Assembly (NCBI RefSeq): GCF_000016505.1
Contig: NC_009706.1
Coordinates: 1,488,001-1,552,000 of the forward strand
DNA length: 64,000 bases
DNA from: Clostridium kluyveri DSM 555
GTDB lineage: Bacteria > Bacillota > Clostridia > Clostridiales > Clostridiaceae
Direction: 5' to 3'
Below, piece after piece: positions 44,280 to 53,795 of the stretch. Within the stretch, counting starts at the first letter, position 1, and each line of letters starts with the position of its first letter. The notes below the pieces were generated by a model. The model searched no databases. It had not been told where the DNA came from and saw only the letters and a list, made by a program, of their open reading frames with translations. Position numbers and translations under genes: made by a program.

Positions 44280-45905
44280 ATGAAAGAACAATCAACAACT
44301 AAAGGTTTTGCCATACTTTCTATGGCAGGAATGTTAGTAAAGGTATTATCTGTGTTATACATTCCTATATTGATGAAAATAATTGGAGAAGAGGGTTATG
44401 GATTATATGGCGCATCCTATCAGATATATGCATTTATCTTTGTACTTGCCAATTCAGGCATACCTGTAGCCATATCAAAACTTATATCTGAACTTGCTGC
44501 AGTTGGAAATTATAGAGATGCAGCTAAAGCATTTAAGATAGCACGATTTATTCTAGTAATCCTAGGTATAGTAATGGCCATGTTTCTTATGGTTTTTGCA
44601 TTGCCTTTAGCTAAAGCAACCCATTACAAAGGAGTGTATTTATCCCTTATAAATCTTGCTCCAGCCATATTATTTACCTCTATTGCTTCAGCTTACAGGG
44701 GGTATTTTCAGGGACGGGGAAATATGACTCCTACTGCAGTATCTCAGGTAATAGAACAAATATTAAATACAATATTTACTCTTGTATTTGCTGCATATTT
44801 AATGAGATATGGAGTGGAAGCAGGCTGTGCTGGAGGAACCATGGGAACATCCCTAGGAGCTTTAGCTTCTGCCAGTTTTTTAATTATGTGTTATGGAAAA
44901 AATAATAAATTTAAAGCCCCAGAGGGTGCGCTGCAGGTTGACAATGTGAGACTCACTACCCGGGAACTTGTGAGGAAAATTATAATATATGGACTACCCA
45001 TAACCTTGTGTGTGGGCATGACCTATGCTGGAAATATAGTAGATTTATGGAATACAAAAATAAGGCTTATGACTGGAGGAATAGATGAAACCAGGGCAAC
45101 TATACTCTATGGTTATCTTACAAAATATCAACAGCTTTTAAATGTTCCAATCTCTATAATATCTTCACTGTCCATGGCAATACTTCCTGCTATATCTGCA
45201 GCAGTGGCTATTAAAAATGGAAAGAAGATAAAAGATAATATAAATTATTCTTTGAGACTTTGTTTTTTAATTGCAATGCCCTGTGCAGTGGGACTTTCCG
45301 TTTTAAGTGGACCTGTATTTTCCATGCTTAAGTTTGGAAAAGGTTCTTATATTATGACCTGGGGTGCCATTGTACTTGTACTTATGTCTATTATGCAAAT
45401 ACAGACTACCATACTGCAGAGTATAGGAAAACTTTTTACTGCTACTTTTTATTCCATATTAGGTATAGCAATAAAAATATGTGTAAATTATTATCTGATT
45501 TCAATACCTGAAATAAACATATTGGGAGCAGTAGCAGGAAGCATTTTAGGATTTATTATACCTATAACTTTAAATCATAGAATTATTAAGAAATCCTTAG
45601 GAGTGAAGGTGAGTCTCATAAGTCATGCAGTTAGACCTGCACTGGCTTCTGCAGTGATGGGGGCCGTAGTGTTTTTTGTGTATTCCTCCATAAATTATAT
45701 ATCCCTGTTTATAAAATTTCAATATATATCAAATGCTCTGTCAACTATAATATCCATACTAGTTGGAATGGCAACATACGCTATTGCATTAGTTTTGGTG
45801 GGAGGTATAGACAGCAGAGATATACAGTCAATGCCGGTTAGAGTAACTAAGTTGATGCCTAAATTTATATTGAGAAAAGCATTCTTAAAGAGAAAACTTC
45901 TATGA
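44280..45905 (+). CDS. MOP-superfamily lipid flippase (MurJ/YtgP-like)
   Basis: 541 aa, fourteen predicted membrane segments. N-terminal GFAILSMAGMLVKVLSVLYIPILMKIIGEEGYGLYG and SGIPVAISKLISELAA, then AYRGYFQGRGNMTPTAVSQVIEQ are characteristic of the SpoVB/MurJ-like flippases of Firmicutes; length fits Bacillus YtgP (MurJ, ~540). It probably flips lipid II. Its last codons overlap those of the convergent flippase by six bases and both lie in a shared terminator stem. ATG 44280 after GGGAG. Confidence 0.88.
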   Translation: MKEQSTTKGFAILSMAGMLVKVLSVLYIPILMKIIGEEGYGLYGASYQIYAFIFVLANSGIPVAISKLISELAAVGNYRDAAKAFKIARFILVILGIVMAMFLMVFALPLAKATHYKGVYLSLINLAPAILFTSIASAYRGYFQGRGNMTPTAVSQVIEQILNTIFTLVFAAYLMRYGVEAGCAGGTMGTSLGALASASFLIMCYGKNNKFKAPEGALQVDNVRLTTRELVRKIIIYGLPITLCVGMTYAGNIVDLWNTKIRLMTGGIDETRATILYGYLTKYQQLLNVPISIISSLSMAILPAISAAVAIKNGKKIKDNINYSLRLCFLIAMPCAVGLSVLSGPVFSMLKFGKGSYIMTWGAIVLVLMSIMQIQTTILQSIGKLFTATFYSILGIAIKICVNYYLISIPEINILGAVAGSILGFIIPITLNHRIIKKSLGVKVSLISHAVRPALASAVMGAVVFFVYSSINYISLFIKFQYISNALSTIISILVGMATYAIALVLVGGIDSRDIQSMPVRVTKLMPKFILRKAFLKRKLL

Positions 45906-45923
45906 ATGACCATAGAAGTTTTC
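45892..45923. terminator. Bidirectional terminator built from two overlapping gene ends
   Basis: Perfect 13-bp stem GAAAACTTCTATG (45892-45904) / CATAGAAGTTTTC (45911-45923), 6-bp loop, followed by CTTTATA. Both stop codons (TGA at 45903-45905 on +, TAG at 45902-45900 on -) lie in it. Confidence 0.85.
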
Positions 45924-47231
45924 CTTTATAATTTCATGCATATTTAAAATAAGAATAGTAAAATAGGTTATAATCAAACTTATACCGCATCCATATATGT
46001 TTATCCATGGTATGCCTGTAAGTATGTATATTAATATAAGCTCTATAACAGAAGAAATAAGGGAGTTTCTAAGTATTATATTTTGCTTTCCAATGCCATT
46101 TAAAATACCGAAAGTGGAAATGGAGACAAATACCACAGGAGCAGATAGTGCGGCAAATTTTATGTAGGAGTCAAGATCATATCTTTTATAAAATAATTCT
46201 CCCAAATATCCAGACAGGGTAATACATAGTATCATAGTGGCAATACCCAGAAAAAGAGATATCTTTATTATCTGAGACACTCTGCGCTCTATGGCCCAAT
46301 AATCCCTGTTACTCATTTTTTCAGATAAATCCGGAATCAGCACTATGGACATGGAATTTATAATGGTAATAGGCAGAAATATTATATTAAGAGCCATACC
46401 GTCAAACTTACCTATCATGCTTAAGGCTAGATTATATTCTATACCTGAAGCTACAAGTCTTCTTGGCACTATTAAAGTGGAAATTGCAGAAAGTGCTGTA
46501 GTTAAAAATCCATTTAGACAGAGAGGGAAGGATATAACAAGTACATTAAATAAAAGTTGTAGTTTATCTTCATAATAAGAAGAATTAAATTTTAGTCCTT
46601 TCTTTTTAATTCTATACATTATGTATAAGATAGAAAAACTTATAAATTCTCCAATGGCTAAGGTCACATAGGCTGCAGTTACAGTACTCCTTATATCCTT
46701 TAAGGAAAATAAAGATATTATAATTACTATTAAGGCAATTCTTAAAAATTTTTCAGATATATCTATAATAGCTGGTATTTTTACCTTTGATATTCCGTAA
46801 AAATAACCTTTAAGTATGGAAGAAAGGGCTATAAAAAATATACCGGGACACATAACTTGAATGGCGTGTATAGCTCTTGGATCCTTTATTATTTTTATTC
46901 CTATGTAAGGGGCATTTATAAATATTATACATACTATAAATGTAGCTAATACGGAATTAAAGGTAAGAGATACATCTATAGAGTTATTTAAATTGTTAAA
47001 ATCGTCTTTGCTAAAATATACAGCGGCTACTTTGGATAAGGCTGTTACCATACCTCCCGATAGCAGACATACAAATAAGTCGTATACAGGCATTATAAGC
47101 CCATAAAGGCCCATGCCCTCTGCACCTAGTTTTCTAGATAATATTATAGAAAATATAAATGCAAATACAGAGGTGATTGAATTTGCAAAAATTAAAATAA
47201 GTGAACTTTTTAAAAATCGGTCTCTTTTCAT
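45900..47231 (-). CDS. spoVB: SpoVB-like polysaccharide/lipid flippase
   Basis: 443 aa, about twelve membrane segments. Begins KRDRFLKSSLILIFANSITSVFAF and SRKLGAEGMGLYGLIMPVYDLF, GGMVTALSKVAAVYFSK, GIFFIALSSILKGYFYGISKV: the SpoVB pattern, a MOP flippase needed for spore cortex peptidoglycan. It is somewhat shorter than Bacillus SpoVB (~518), as is usual in clostridia. Convergent with the other flippase gene. ATG 47231 after CAGGAG. Its role may be general O-antigen-like export rather than cortex. Confidence 0.8.
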   Translation of the reverse strand: MKRDRFLKSSLILIFANSITSVFAFIFSIILSRKLGAEGMGLYGLIMPVYDLFVCLLSGGMVTALSKVAAVYFSKDDFNNLNNSIDVSLTFNSVLATFIVCIIFINAPYIGIKIIKDPRAIHAIQVMCPGIFFIALSSILKGYFYGISKVKIPAIIDISEKFLRIALIVIIISLFSLKDIRSTVTAAYVTLAIGEFISFSILYIMYRIKKKGLKFNSSYYEDKLQLLFNVLVISFPLCLNGFLTTALSAISTLIVPRRLVASGIEYNLALSMIGKFDGMALNIIFLPITIINSMSIVLIPDLSEKMSNRDYWAIERRVSQIIKISLFLGIATMILCITLSGYLGELFYKRYDLDSYIKFAALSAPVVFVSISTFGILNGIGKQNIILRNSLISSVIELILIYILTGIPWINIYGCGISLIITYFTILILNMHEIIKENFYGHS

Positions 47232-47425
47232 AAAAACTCCTGTTTTTAAATTATAGTATTTTTAGATATAATTATTTAATATTAATAATTATGATGATAA
47301 CATGCAGTATATTCTTCTTAAATTAATAATTAAGAGGGGAGAATGATTTTTAAATACTTACTCATATGTGTGAATTTTTCTAATATATATTTAGTGATAT
47401 GTATATTTTAAGGAGAGTACTATAT

Positions 47426-48733
47426 ATGAAAAAGTTACTAAAATTTTTATCTATAATTGCAGTTGTAATTCTGTCAGGTAGTATGCTTAAATATTATTTC
47501 TATAAAACTCATTCAAAAATTAAAATTGAAATAAAAGATGTTACTTTAAGCTGTAACTTAAAATATAGAGGATTAAAAGGTGCAGTTGACTTTGTGAAGG
47601 ATGAAAAAGATAATTATTACATAGCCTATAAGAATAGGATACAAATTATAAAAAATCATGGAGAAAGTTATAATATATTGAAGGATTCAAGTTTAAATAT
47701 TTGCAGTCTGGATTATTATAAGGGGAATTTATACTATTCCTCTGGGGATAAAGTATATGGATATTCTATAGAAAAGGATAAGAATTTCATACTTGTAAGT
47801 GGCATGCCAAATTATGGAGATTATAAGGATAGTTTGGTAAGAATAAGAAATGGGTATATGTACATATCCATAGGAGCTGCAACCAATTCCGCAGTAGTAG
47901 GAGAAGATAATGTATGGGTAAAGAATAACCTTTATGCTCATGACGTTACTCCAGCAGATATAACCTTAAAAGGTATAAATTTTGGAAAAGAAAAGAGGGG
48001 AGCTTTTCAAAGCTATAATACCCAAAGTGTACAGGGGCAGATAGTTCCAAAACATTTTCCAGGGAATGCTTCTATTATAAGATATAACTTAACTCAGGGC
48101 AGCAGTGAAACTTTTGCATGGGGAATAAGAAATGTAAATGGAATGGATTTTACAAGTGAAGGTAAATTTATATGTACTCTAGGGGGAATGGAAAATAGAG
48201 GAAGCAGACCCGTTATAGGAGACACGGATTATATATATGAGATCAAAAAAGGGGTATGGTATGGGTGGCCAGATTACAGCGGGGGAGATCCTATTACTTC
48301 GCCTAAATTCAAGAGTGTCAAAAATTCTCCTCTGCAATTTATACTGGCCATTCATCCAAGTACCAATCCTCCGGCACCTTTATATCAGCATAAAACTGTA
48401 GGAACTATAGGTACACTTGCCGTAGACAGAGAAGGAGTTTTGTCCCTAAAGAATTGTATATTTTTTTGGGATAAGTCAGATAGTATAGTATACAGTTTTA
48501 GGGGAATGGGATCGCCTATGGAGGAAATTAAGTTTAACGATAAAACTAATATTTCAAGTATGAGAATATTTAACAAAGAATTATTGGCACTTGACGAAAA
48601 TAAGGGTTATTTATATAGTATAAACAAAGGCAAAATTGATGAACACATAAAATCGGACAGGAATATTTACCCATATATAATCTTTGTATCAGTACTATGT
48701 GTTATATTAATTTTAAAAATTCAAATTCAGTAA
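47426..48733 (+). CDS. Membrane-anchored beta-propeller, glucose/sorbosone dehydrogenase-like
   Basis: 435 aa from ATG 47426, preceded by AAGGAGAG; the frame opens earlier at 47399. N-terminal membrane helix (~5-24, no lipobox Cys), then a six-bladed-propeller-type domain with DSLVRIRNGYMYISIGAATNS, ASIIRYNLTQGSSETFAWGIRNVNGMDF, GDTDYIYEIKKGVWYGWPDYSGGDP, FWDKSDSIVYSF; the phrase WYGWPDYSGGDP is a hallmark of PQQ-glucose/sorbosone dehydrogenase-like propellers. A second membrane helix ends the protein (YIIFVSVLCVILILKIQIQ). A PQQ-dependent role is unlikely in a strict anaerobe; more likely a surface-displayed sugar or wall-binding protein. The phospholipase-like gene follows by 19 bp. Confidence 0.7.
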   Translation: MKKLLKFLSIIAVVILSGSMLKYYFYKTHSKIKIEIKDVTLSCNLKYRGLKGAVDFVKDEKDNYYIAYKNRIQIIKNHGESYNILKDSSLNICSLDYYKGNLYYSSGDKVYGYSIEKDKNFILVSGMPNYGDYKDSLVRIRNGYMYISIGAATNSAVVGEDNVWVKNNLYAHDVTPADITLKGINFGKEKRGAFQSYNTQSVQGQIVPKHFPGNASIIRYNLTQGSSETFAWGIRNVNGMDFTSEGKFICTLGGMENRGSRPVIGDTDYIYEIKKGVWYGWPDYSGGDPITSPKFKSVKNSPLQFILAIHPSTNPPAPLYQHKTVGTIGTLAVDREGVLSLKNCIFFWDKSDSIVYSFRGMGSPMEEIKFNDKTNISSMRIFNKELLALDENKGYLYSINKGKIDEHIKSDRNIYPYIIFVSVLCVILILKIQIQ

Positions 48734-48752
48734 TGAGGAGATTATTTTTTAA

Positions 48753-49469
48753 ATGAAGCATGAAATTGAGAGAACCTATGGAAATGCTGTAAAGAGAATA
48801 TTTTTTGCAGTAAATCCCATTAAGAAAAAACTTATGAAAACCAATTGTACCGTTCATAAATTCATAATGATACAATCTATTGCAATATTACAAAATGATG
48901 GATACCAAGAGGAATATAATTTTTTTAGGAAATATATAAAAGCTTTAAATGCAGGAGTAACCTGGGCGGATCAGGACTTTAAGAGTTCCAATCATTTTTA
49001 TCATGTAAACAGAGAAAAAGGATTATATGGATTTTCAGATGCACTGACAGAATGTAGAAAATATTATAGTCAGTCCCTACAGCTTTTTAATATTGGTCAA
49101 ATAGAAAAAGCTTTATTTTATTTCGGTGCATCCTGCCACCTTGTTCAGGATGTCACAGTTCCACATCATGTGAATAATAGGCTTTTAAACAGTCATAGAA
49201 AGTTTGAACTCTGGATAATAAGCAGACTTATGACAGATTATTCTTTTATAGCAGAAGATGGAGTTATAATATATGAAAAGCTAGAAGATTTTATAAAAAA
49301 TAATGCTATAATGGCAAATAGTATTTATATAAAAAATAGCAATATAGAGTCTATAAATGAAAAGTATGGTAAAATAGCTTCAGTTATTTTAAAAGAAGCT
49401 CAGAGGACTACCGCAGGCTTTATGATTAAATACTATGAAAAAGTAAAAAACTTTAAAATTCTCCCATAA
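48753..49469 (+). CDS. Zinc-dependent phospholipase C family protein without signal peptide
   Basis: 238 aa. Alpha-helical zinc phospholipase C fold: CTVHKFIMIQSI (first His), VTWADQDFKSSNHFYHV (Asp and His ligands), ALFYFGASCHLVQDVTVPHHVNN (HxxxD and the H-x-V pair) and KFELWIISR (Glu). Most zinc ligands of C. perfringens alpha-toxin are recognisable. Unlike toxins, it has no signal peptide, no N-terminal Trp ligand and no C-terminal C2-like domain; it resembles the S1/P1-nuclease-like and PLC-like intracellular relatives common in clostridia. Substrate unknown. Start ATG 48753; ATGAGGAG 20 bp upstream as ribosome site. A terminator covers its stop. Confidence 0.82.
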   Translation: MKHEIERTYGNAVKRIFFAVNPIKKKLMKTNCTVHKFIMIQSIAILQNDGYQEEYNFFRKYIKALNAGVTWADQDFKSSNHFYHVNREKGLYGFSDALTECRKYYSQSLQLFNIGQIEKALFYFGASCHLVQDVTVPHHVNNRLLNSHRKFELWIISRLMTDYSFIAEDGVIIYEKLEDFIKNNAIMANSIYIKNSNIESINEKYGKIASVILKEAQRTTAGFMIKYYEKVKNFKILP

Positions 49470-49490
49470 AAGGGAGGATTTTTTATATTT
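49458..49490 (+). terminator. Terminator overlapping the PLC-like stop codon
   Basis: CTCCC (49461-49465) / GGGAG (49472-49476) with flanking AT pairs, followed by TTTTTT. The stop TAA is in the loop. Confidence 0.75.
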
Positions 49491-49550
49491 TTCAAGAACA
49501 TATATAGTGAGGCGGTGCTTCCCCTATATTGATAAAGGATAGTGATATAA

Positions 49551-50060
49551 ATGAGTAAAACTATATTCATAAATATGGAGAACCAAATATTCAGAGGAAA
49601 TTTATTAGATGTGGGGCTTCATAATGAAGGTATAATATATAATATATACAAGGAATTCAATGATAATATAAATGTAGAATATATAAATGGAAAGGAAGAA
49701 GAGGAGAACATAAAAGAGGATTATTATGATAACTGTATATTGTTATTTTCATTTAATAAACTATGGCTTAATTTTAAAAAGAAAAATTTTATAAAAGATA
49801 TCTGTAAGTATTTAAAGGAAGATGGTTTGCTTTATATATGGGATGTAGATAAAGGCTATAATAAGATTTTTAATGGACATGTAAAAATTTTAATTCCAGG
49901 AGGAAAAATAAAAAAAATAAAAATAAGAGATTTTAATATTTTGAAAAATAATTCTAAGGAAAATACAGTAAAATTATTAGATAAATATTTTAAAATTCTA
50001 GATTTAAAAAATTCAGATGGGCTTTATTATATAAAAGCACAGAGGAAAAATCCGGTTTAG
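49551..50060 (+). CDS. Degenerate SAM-methyltransferase-like protein
   Basis: 169 aa. GNLLDVGLHNEGIIYNIYK resembles motif I (xxLDxGxGxG) of class I methyltransferases, but the glycine pattern is changed (DVGLHNEG). FIKDICKYLKEDGLLYIWD (~85-103) is typical of the strand-5 region, so the fold seems kept. Catalytic ability is doubtful. It lies 5 bp before the radical SAM gene, suggesting a partner role. ATG 49551; its ribosome site (AAAGGATAG) is moderate. Confidence 0.6.
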   Translation: MSKTIFINMENQIFRGNLLDVGLHNEGIIYNIYKEFNDNINVEYINGKEEEENIKEDYYDNCILLFSFNKLWLNFKKKNFIKDICKYLKEDGLLYIWDVDKGYNKIFNGHVKILIPGGKIKKIKIRDFNILKNNSKENTVKLLDKYFKILDLKNSDGLYYIKAQRKNPV

Positions 50061-50086
50061 CATGGATGGAGAAAGGAAATGAACAT

Positions 50087-51802
50087 ATGAAGATACTGTT
50101 AACAGCGCTTAATTCAAAATTTATTCACAGTAATTTGGCAGTAAGATATTTAAAAGCCTATACTAGAGAACTCCCTTATAATTGTGTTATAAGAGAATTT
50201 ACTATAAATGACAGGAGAGAAAAGATATTAGAGGAAATTATAGATGAGAAGCCTGACATAGTGGCTTTTTCCTGTTATATATGGAATATAGAATATATTA
50301 AATCATTAGCTTTACTTATTAAACTTGTAAATCCCTCCATTAAAATATTGTATGGGGGACCTGAAGTATCCTATGACAGCTGTAATATTTTAAAGAATAT
50401 GACAGGAGAATATATAATAATGGGAGAAGGGGAAAATACCTACTATGAATTTGTAGAGTTTCAGATAAAGTATTTCAACAAAGGGAAAGAAAATATTGAT
50501 TCTCAATTTTTTTTGGATTTAAAAGAAATAAAAGGACTTTGCTTTAAATGGCAAGGCAAAATGTTTTTAAATGAAGAGAGAGAATTAATGGATATGAATA
50601 AGATAGCATTCCCCTATGAAGAGCAGGATAATTTAAAAAATAAAATTGTATATTATGAAGCCAGCAGAGGATGTCCTTTTTCATGTAAATACTGTCTTTC
50701 TTCCACTATCCATAAAGTTAGATTTTTAGATATAGAAAGGGTAAAGAGAGAAATTAAATTTTTAATAGATAAAAATATAGCTCTTATAAAATTTGTAGAC
50801 AGAACCTTTAACTGTAATCCTAAATTCACCTTAGAACTTTGGAAATTTATAATAGAGTGTGATACGCAAACTACTTTCCATTTTGAAATTTCTGCAGATA
50901 TTCTTACGGGAGAAGAAATAGCGCTATTGAAAGAATCCCCAAAGGGAAGAATTCAATTTGAAATTGGAGTTCAAACTACCAATGAAAATGTGTTAAATAA
51001 TATAAACAGATATGTTAAATTTAAAGATATAAAAGATAAAGTAAAAAAAATTAAAGCAAATAATAATATAAAACAGCATTTAGATTTGATAGCAGGACTT
51101 CCAGGTGAAGATTTTAAATCTTTTAAAAAATCCTTTAATAAGGTGTATTCCCTGCAGCCAGAAGAGATCCAAATGGGATTTTTAAAGTTATTAAAAGGCT
51201 CCCCTATGAGAGAGGAGGCTAAAAAGTGGAAAATGGTGTATTCTCCCTATGCCCCTTATGAAATTCTAAGAACCAATCATATAACCTATGATGAAATTAC
51301 AGTTTTGAAAAAAATAGAACATATGGTAGATAAATATTATAATTCCGGAAAGTTTGCAAATATAATAAAGTATTTTATTTTCAAATTTAAACAGCCCTTT
51401 GATTTTTATTATAGTCTTGCGATGTTTTTCCATGATAAAGGATATTTTAATAGGAGTATATCCTCTGTAGATTACTATAAAGTATTTTTAGAATTTCAGG
51501 AAGAATATTTTAATGAAAGCAGTATGGAACTTAAGGAGATAATAAAATATGATTATTTAAAATTCAATAAGAAAAAATGGCTTCCTGATTTTTTAGTAAG
51601 GGAAAAGAGTAAAGGAGAAGAAGATTACATAAAAGAAAAAATTCAAAAAGAAAATATAAAATTATCTAAAAAGTATCATATAGAAAAATTTTTTATAGAT
51701 GTAGAAAAATTATTAAAATCATCTGTATTGGAAAAAAAAGAGGGATATGTAATATTTGATATCATGGAAAATAAAGAAATATATTTATTTCATAATATCT
51801 GA
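50087..51802 (+). CDS. B12-binding-domain radical SAM protein (DUF4080 type)
   Basis: 571 aa from ATG 50087, chosen for AGAAAGGA 5-8 bases upstream; ATG 50066 is in frame. N-terminal B12-binding-like domain with SKFIHSNLAVRYLKAY, PDIVAFSCYIWN and YGGPEVSYDS (~1-150), then the radical SAM core with SRGCPFSCKYCLSS, the three cysteines CxxxCxxC for the 4Fe-4S cluster, FVDRTFNCNP, IEIGVQ-like QFEIGVQTTNENVL and GLPGED. The C-terminal ~150 residues match the DUF4080 type. Reaction unknown; such proteins may be methyltransferases or tRNA modifiers. Confidence 0.88.
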   Translation: MKILLTALNSKFIHSNLAVRYLKAYTRELPYNCVIREFTINDRREKILEEIIDEKPDIVAFSCYIWNIEYIKSLALLIKLVNPSIKILYGGPEVSYDSCNILKNMTGEYIIMGEGENTYYEFVEFQIKYFNKGKENIDSQFFLDLKEIKGLCFKWQGKMFLNEERELMDMNKIAFPYEEQDNLKNKIVYYEASRGCPFSCKYCLSSTIHKVRFLDIERVKREIKFLIDKNIALIKFVDRTFNCNPKFTLELWKFIIECDTQTTFHFEISADILTGEEIALLKESPKGRIQFEIGVQTTNENVLNNINRYVKFKDIKDKVKKIKANNNIKQHLDLIAGLPGEDFKSFKKSFNKVYSLQPEEIQMGFLKLLKGSPMREEAKKWKMVYSPYAPYEILRTNHITYDEITVLKKIEHMVDKYYNSGKFANIIKYFIFKFKQPFDFYYSLAMFFHDKGYFNRSISSVDYYKVFLEFQEEYFNESSMELKEIIKYDYLKFNKKKWLPDFLVREKSKGEEDYIKEKIQKENIKLSKKYHIEKFFIDVEKLLKSSVLEKKEGYVIFDIMENKEIYLFHNI

Positions 51803-51873
51803 GGTGTTTTTGTTTACATTAATAATAAATTAGAGTATACTGGTGTATATACATTTGTTGTGGAGGAGAAAAG

Positions 51874-52371
51874 ATGAATAACAATGTAAGAAAACTTACT
51901 TATGCAGGACTTTTAACTGCTTTAGCTATTATAATTCCTACTACTTTTGGGTTCTTAAAGATACAAGCAGGACCTTTTACTGCTACACTAGCTTCTCATG
52001 TACCTATGTTTTTATCCATGTTTTTAGGTCCTTTTGCAGCAGTAATGGTAGGCATAGGCTCTGTCCTTGGATTTTTGATAACCTCACCAGCTGTAATAGC
52101 TGCAAGAGCTTGTAGTCATATATTTGTTGGACTAGCAGGTGCCTATATGCTGAAAAGAGGAATTTCTTTTAGAAATGTAGTATTATTTACTTCACCTATA
52201 CATGCTGTACTTGAAGCCATAGCTGTAATACCTTTTGGATTTACTATGTATAAAGTTCTTGTAGTTATAGGAGCGGGTACGTTTATTCATCATATGGTAG
52301 ATGGAATCATCGCTGCTGTTATTGTAGGAATACTTGCTAGAAGCTTAAGTTTGAATTTAAAGGAAATATAA
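51874..52371 (+). CDS. ECF-transporter S component-like membrane protein
   Basis: 165 aa, five to six helices. Begins RKLTYAGLLTALAIIIPTTFG, and has GPFTATLASHVPMFLSMFLGPFAAVMVGIGSVLGFLITSPAV and GTFIHHMVDGIIAAVIVG, typical of S components in the niacin/riboflavin-like groups. Substrate not decided; no riboswitch in its 70-bp leader. ATG 51874 after GGAGGAG. Followed by a bidirectional terminator. Confidence 0.75.
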   Translation: MNNNVRKLTYAGLLTALAIIIPTTFGFLKIQAGPFTATLASHVPMFLSMFLGPFAAVMVGIGSVLGFLITSPAVIAARACSHIFVGLAGAYMLKRGISFRNVVLFTSPIHAVLEAIAVIPFGFTMYKVLVVIGAGTFIHHMVDGIIAAVIVGILARSLSLNLKEI

Positions 52372-52390
52372 TATAGTGTAGATGTAATTA

Positions 52391-52422
52391 AAGAACAGTA
52401 TGTTTTTATGCTGTTCTTTTAC
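52391..52422. terminator. Bidirectional terminator
   Basis: AAGAACAGTATG (52391-52402) / (A)TGCTGTTCTT, with G-U closing, followed by TTACTTTT; between convergent genes. Confidence 0.8.
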
Positions 52423-52440
52423 TTTTGTAGGTGATGTATT

Positions 52441-52605
52441 TTATTCTTTGAAATTATTTTTTTGGTACTCTAAAATTAACTTGTCCAATTTTTTGCTGCA
52501 TTTAACAACTATATCGTCGGTAAGATCTCTTGTTTTCATTAATATGTATAAAGTCTGTTTTAGTTGATTTATTTCTATGTCCAAATTTTTTAAATAAGTT
52601 TTCAT
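52441..52605 (-). CDS. Spo0E-like aspartyl-phosphate phosphatase
   Basis: 54 aa from ATG 52605; the longer ORF start at 52677 lies upstream of the GGAGGAG site and is unlikely. The two-helix Spo0E fold: LDIEINQLKQTLYIL and VVKCSKKLDKLILEYQK, with the SxxLDxLI-type motif in which the Asp is catalytic (here SKKLDKLI). Such proteins dephosphorylate Spo0A~P and delay sporulation. Small single-gene unit between the ECF gene and hprK. Confidence 0.85.
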   Translation of the reverse strand: MKTYLKNLDIEINQLKQTLYILMKTRDLTDDIVVKCSKKLDKLILEYQKNNFKE

Positions 52606-52868
52606 TATTACATTACTCCTCCAGGAAAAAACTATACTACTTCTATATATTTTAACAGATAATAGATAAATAAACACATCTTTTATTAGTCATTAATATA
52701 CAATATAATACAAAAATCAACAATGAATGTTTACATAAAGGATGTAAAGCTTTTATTAAACTTTAATAATTTTTTAAATAGGGGAATGTCTAAAAAAGGT
52801 TGACAATATAAAATAATTTATTCAAAATAAAGTTAAATCAATAACTGAAACTAATAAGAGGTGAAAAC

Positions 52869-53795
52869 ATGTCAGTAACAATAGAAGATATAATAAAAGA
52901 TTTAGAACTAGAGGTTATAAATAAAGGGAAAAATGTAAATGAAATAAATGTAAGTGATATAAATAGACCGGGACTTCAATTTAGTGGATTTTATAATTAT
53001 TATGCCAATGAAAGAGTTCAGATAGTAGGAAAAGCTGAATGGAGTTTTTTAGATGCCATGCAGCCAGATCTTAGAAAAAAAAGATTGGAAAAATATTTTG
53101 AATTTGATAATCCGGGAACTATAGTTACCAGAGGGCTAATACCCCACAAGGAATTTTTAGAAAGTGCTATTAAAAATAAAAGATGGATACTTAGAACCAA
53201 TAATATATCCACAAGATTTATAAATAGACTTATGAATTATTTAGATGTTAAGCTGGCTCCTGAAACAAGGCTTCATGGTGTTTTAATGGATGTGTACGGT
53301 ATAGGTATACTTATAACAGGAGAAAGCGGTATAGGAAAGAGTGAAACTGCTTTGGAACTTATAAAGAGAGGACATAGACTAGTAGCTGATGATGCAGTGG
53401 ATGTAAAACAAATAGATGGAGTACTAAATGGAACTTCTCCATACATCACCTCGGGAATGATAGAGGTGAGAGGTATGGGTATAATTGATATTTCTGCCCT
53501 TTATGGGTTAAGTTCTGTACTTAAAACAAAGAATATTGGTCTTGTTATATGTCTGGAACAATGGAAAAAAGATGAAAATTATGATAGGTTGGGTATAGAC
53601 AAGGAGTATATGGATATACTGAATGTACCTGTAAGGAAATTGAAAATTCCTATAAGGCCAGGAAGGAATTTAGCGGTTATAATAGAGGCTGCGGCTGCAA
53701 ATTACAGGTATAGTCTTGTGTCTGATGTAACTCCGGTGGATGTAATAAGTGAGAGAATACAAGAACTTAGAAAAGAAGATGGTGGAGATGAATAA
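52869..53795 (+). CDS. hprK: HPr kinase/phosphorylase
   Basis: 308 aa. Phosphorylates HPr at Ser46 with ATP or PPi and reverses it with Pi. Seen: N-terminal domain with DINRPGLQFSGFYNYY, the motif ETRLHGVLMDVYGIGILITG with catalytic His, P-loop GESGIGKSETALELIKRGHRLVADD, and the C-terminal PVRPGRNLAVIIEAAA region as PIRPGRNLAVIIE. ATG 52869 after AGAGGTG. Overlaps the cyclo-ligase gene by a few bases. Confidence 0.97.
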   Translation: MSVTIEDIIKDLELEVINKGKNVNEINVSDINRPGLQFSGFYNYYANERVQIVGKAEWSFLDAMQPDLRKKRLEKYFEFDNPGTIVTRGLIPHKEFLESAIKNKRWILRTNNISTRFINRLMNYLDVKLAPETRLHGVLMDVYGIGILITGESGIGKSETALELIKRGHRLVADDAVDVKQIDGVLNGTSPYITSGMIEVRGMGIIDISALYGLSSVLKTKNIGLVICLEQWKKDENYDRLGIDKEYMDILNVPVRKLKIPIRPGRNLAVIIEAAAANYRYSLVSDVTPVDVISERIQELRKEDGGDE

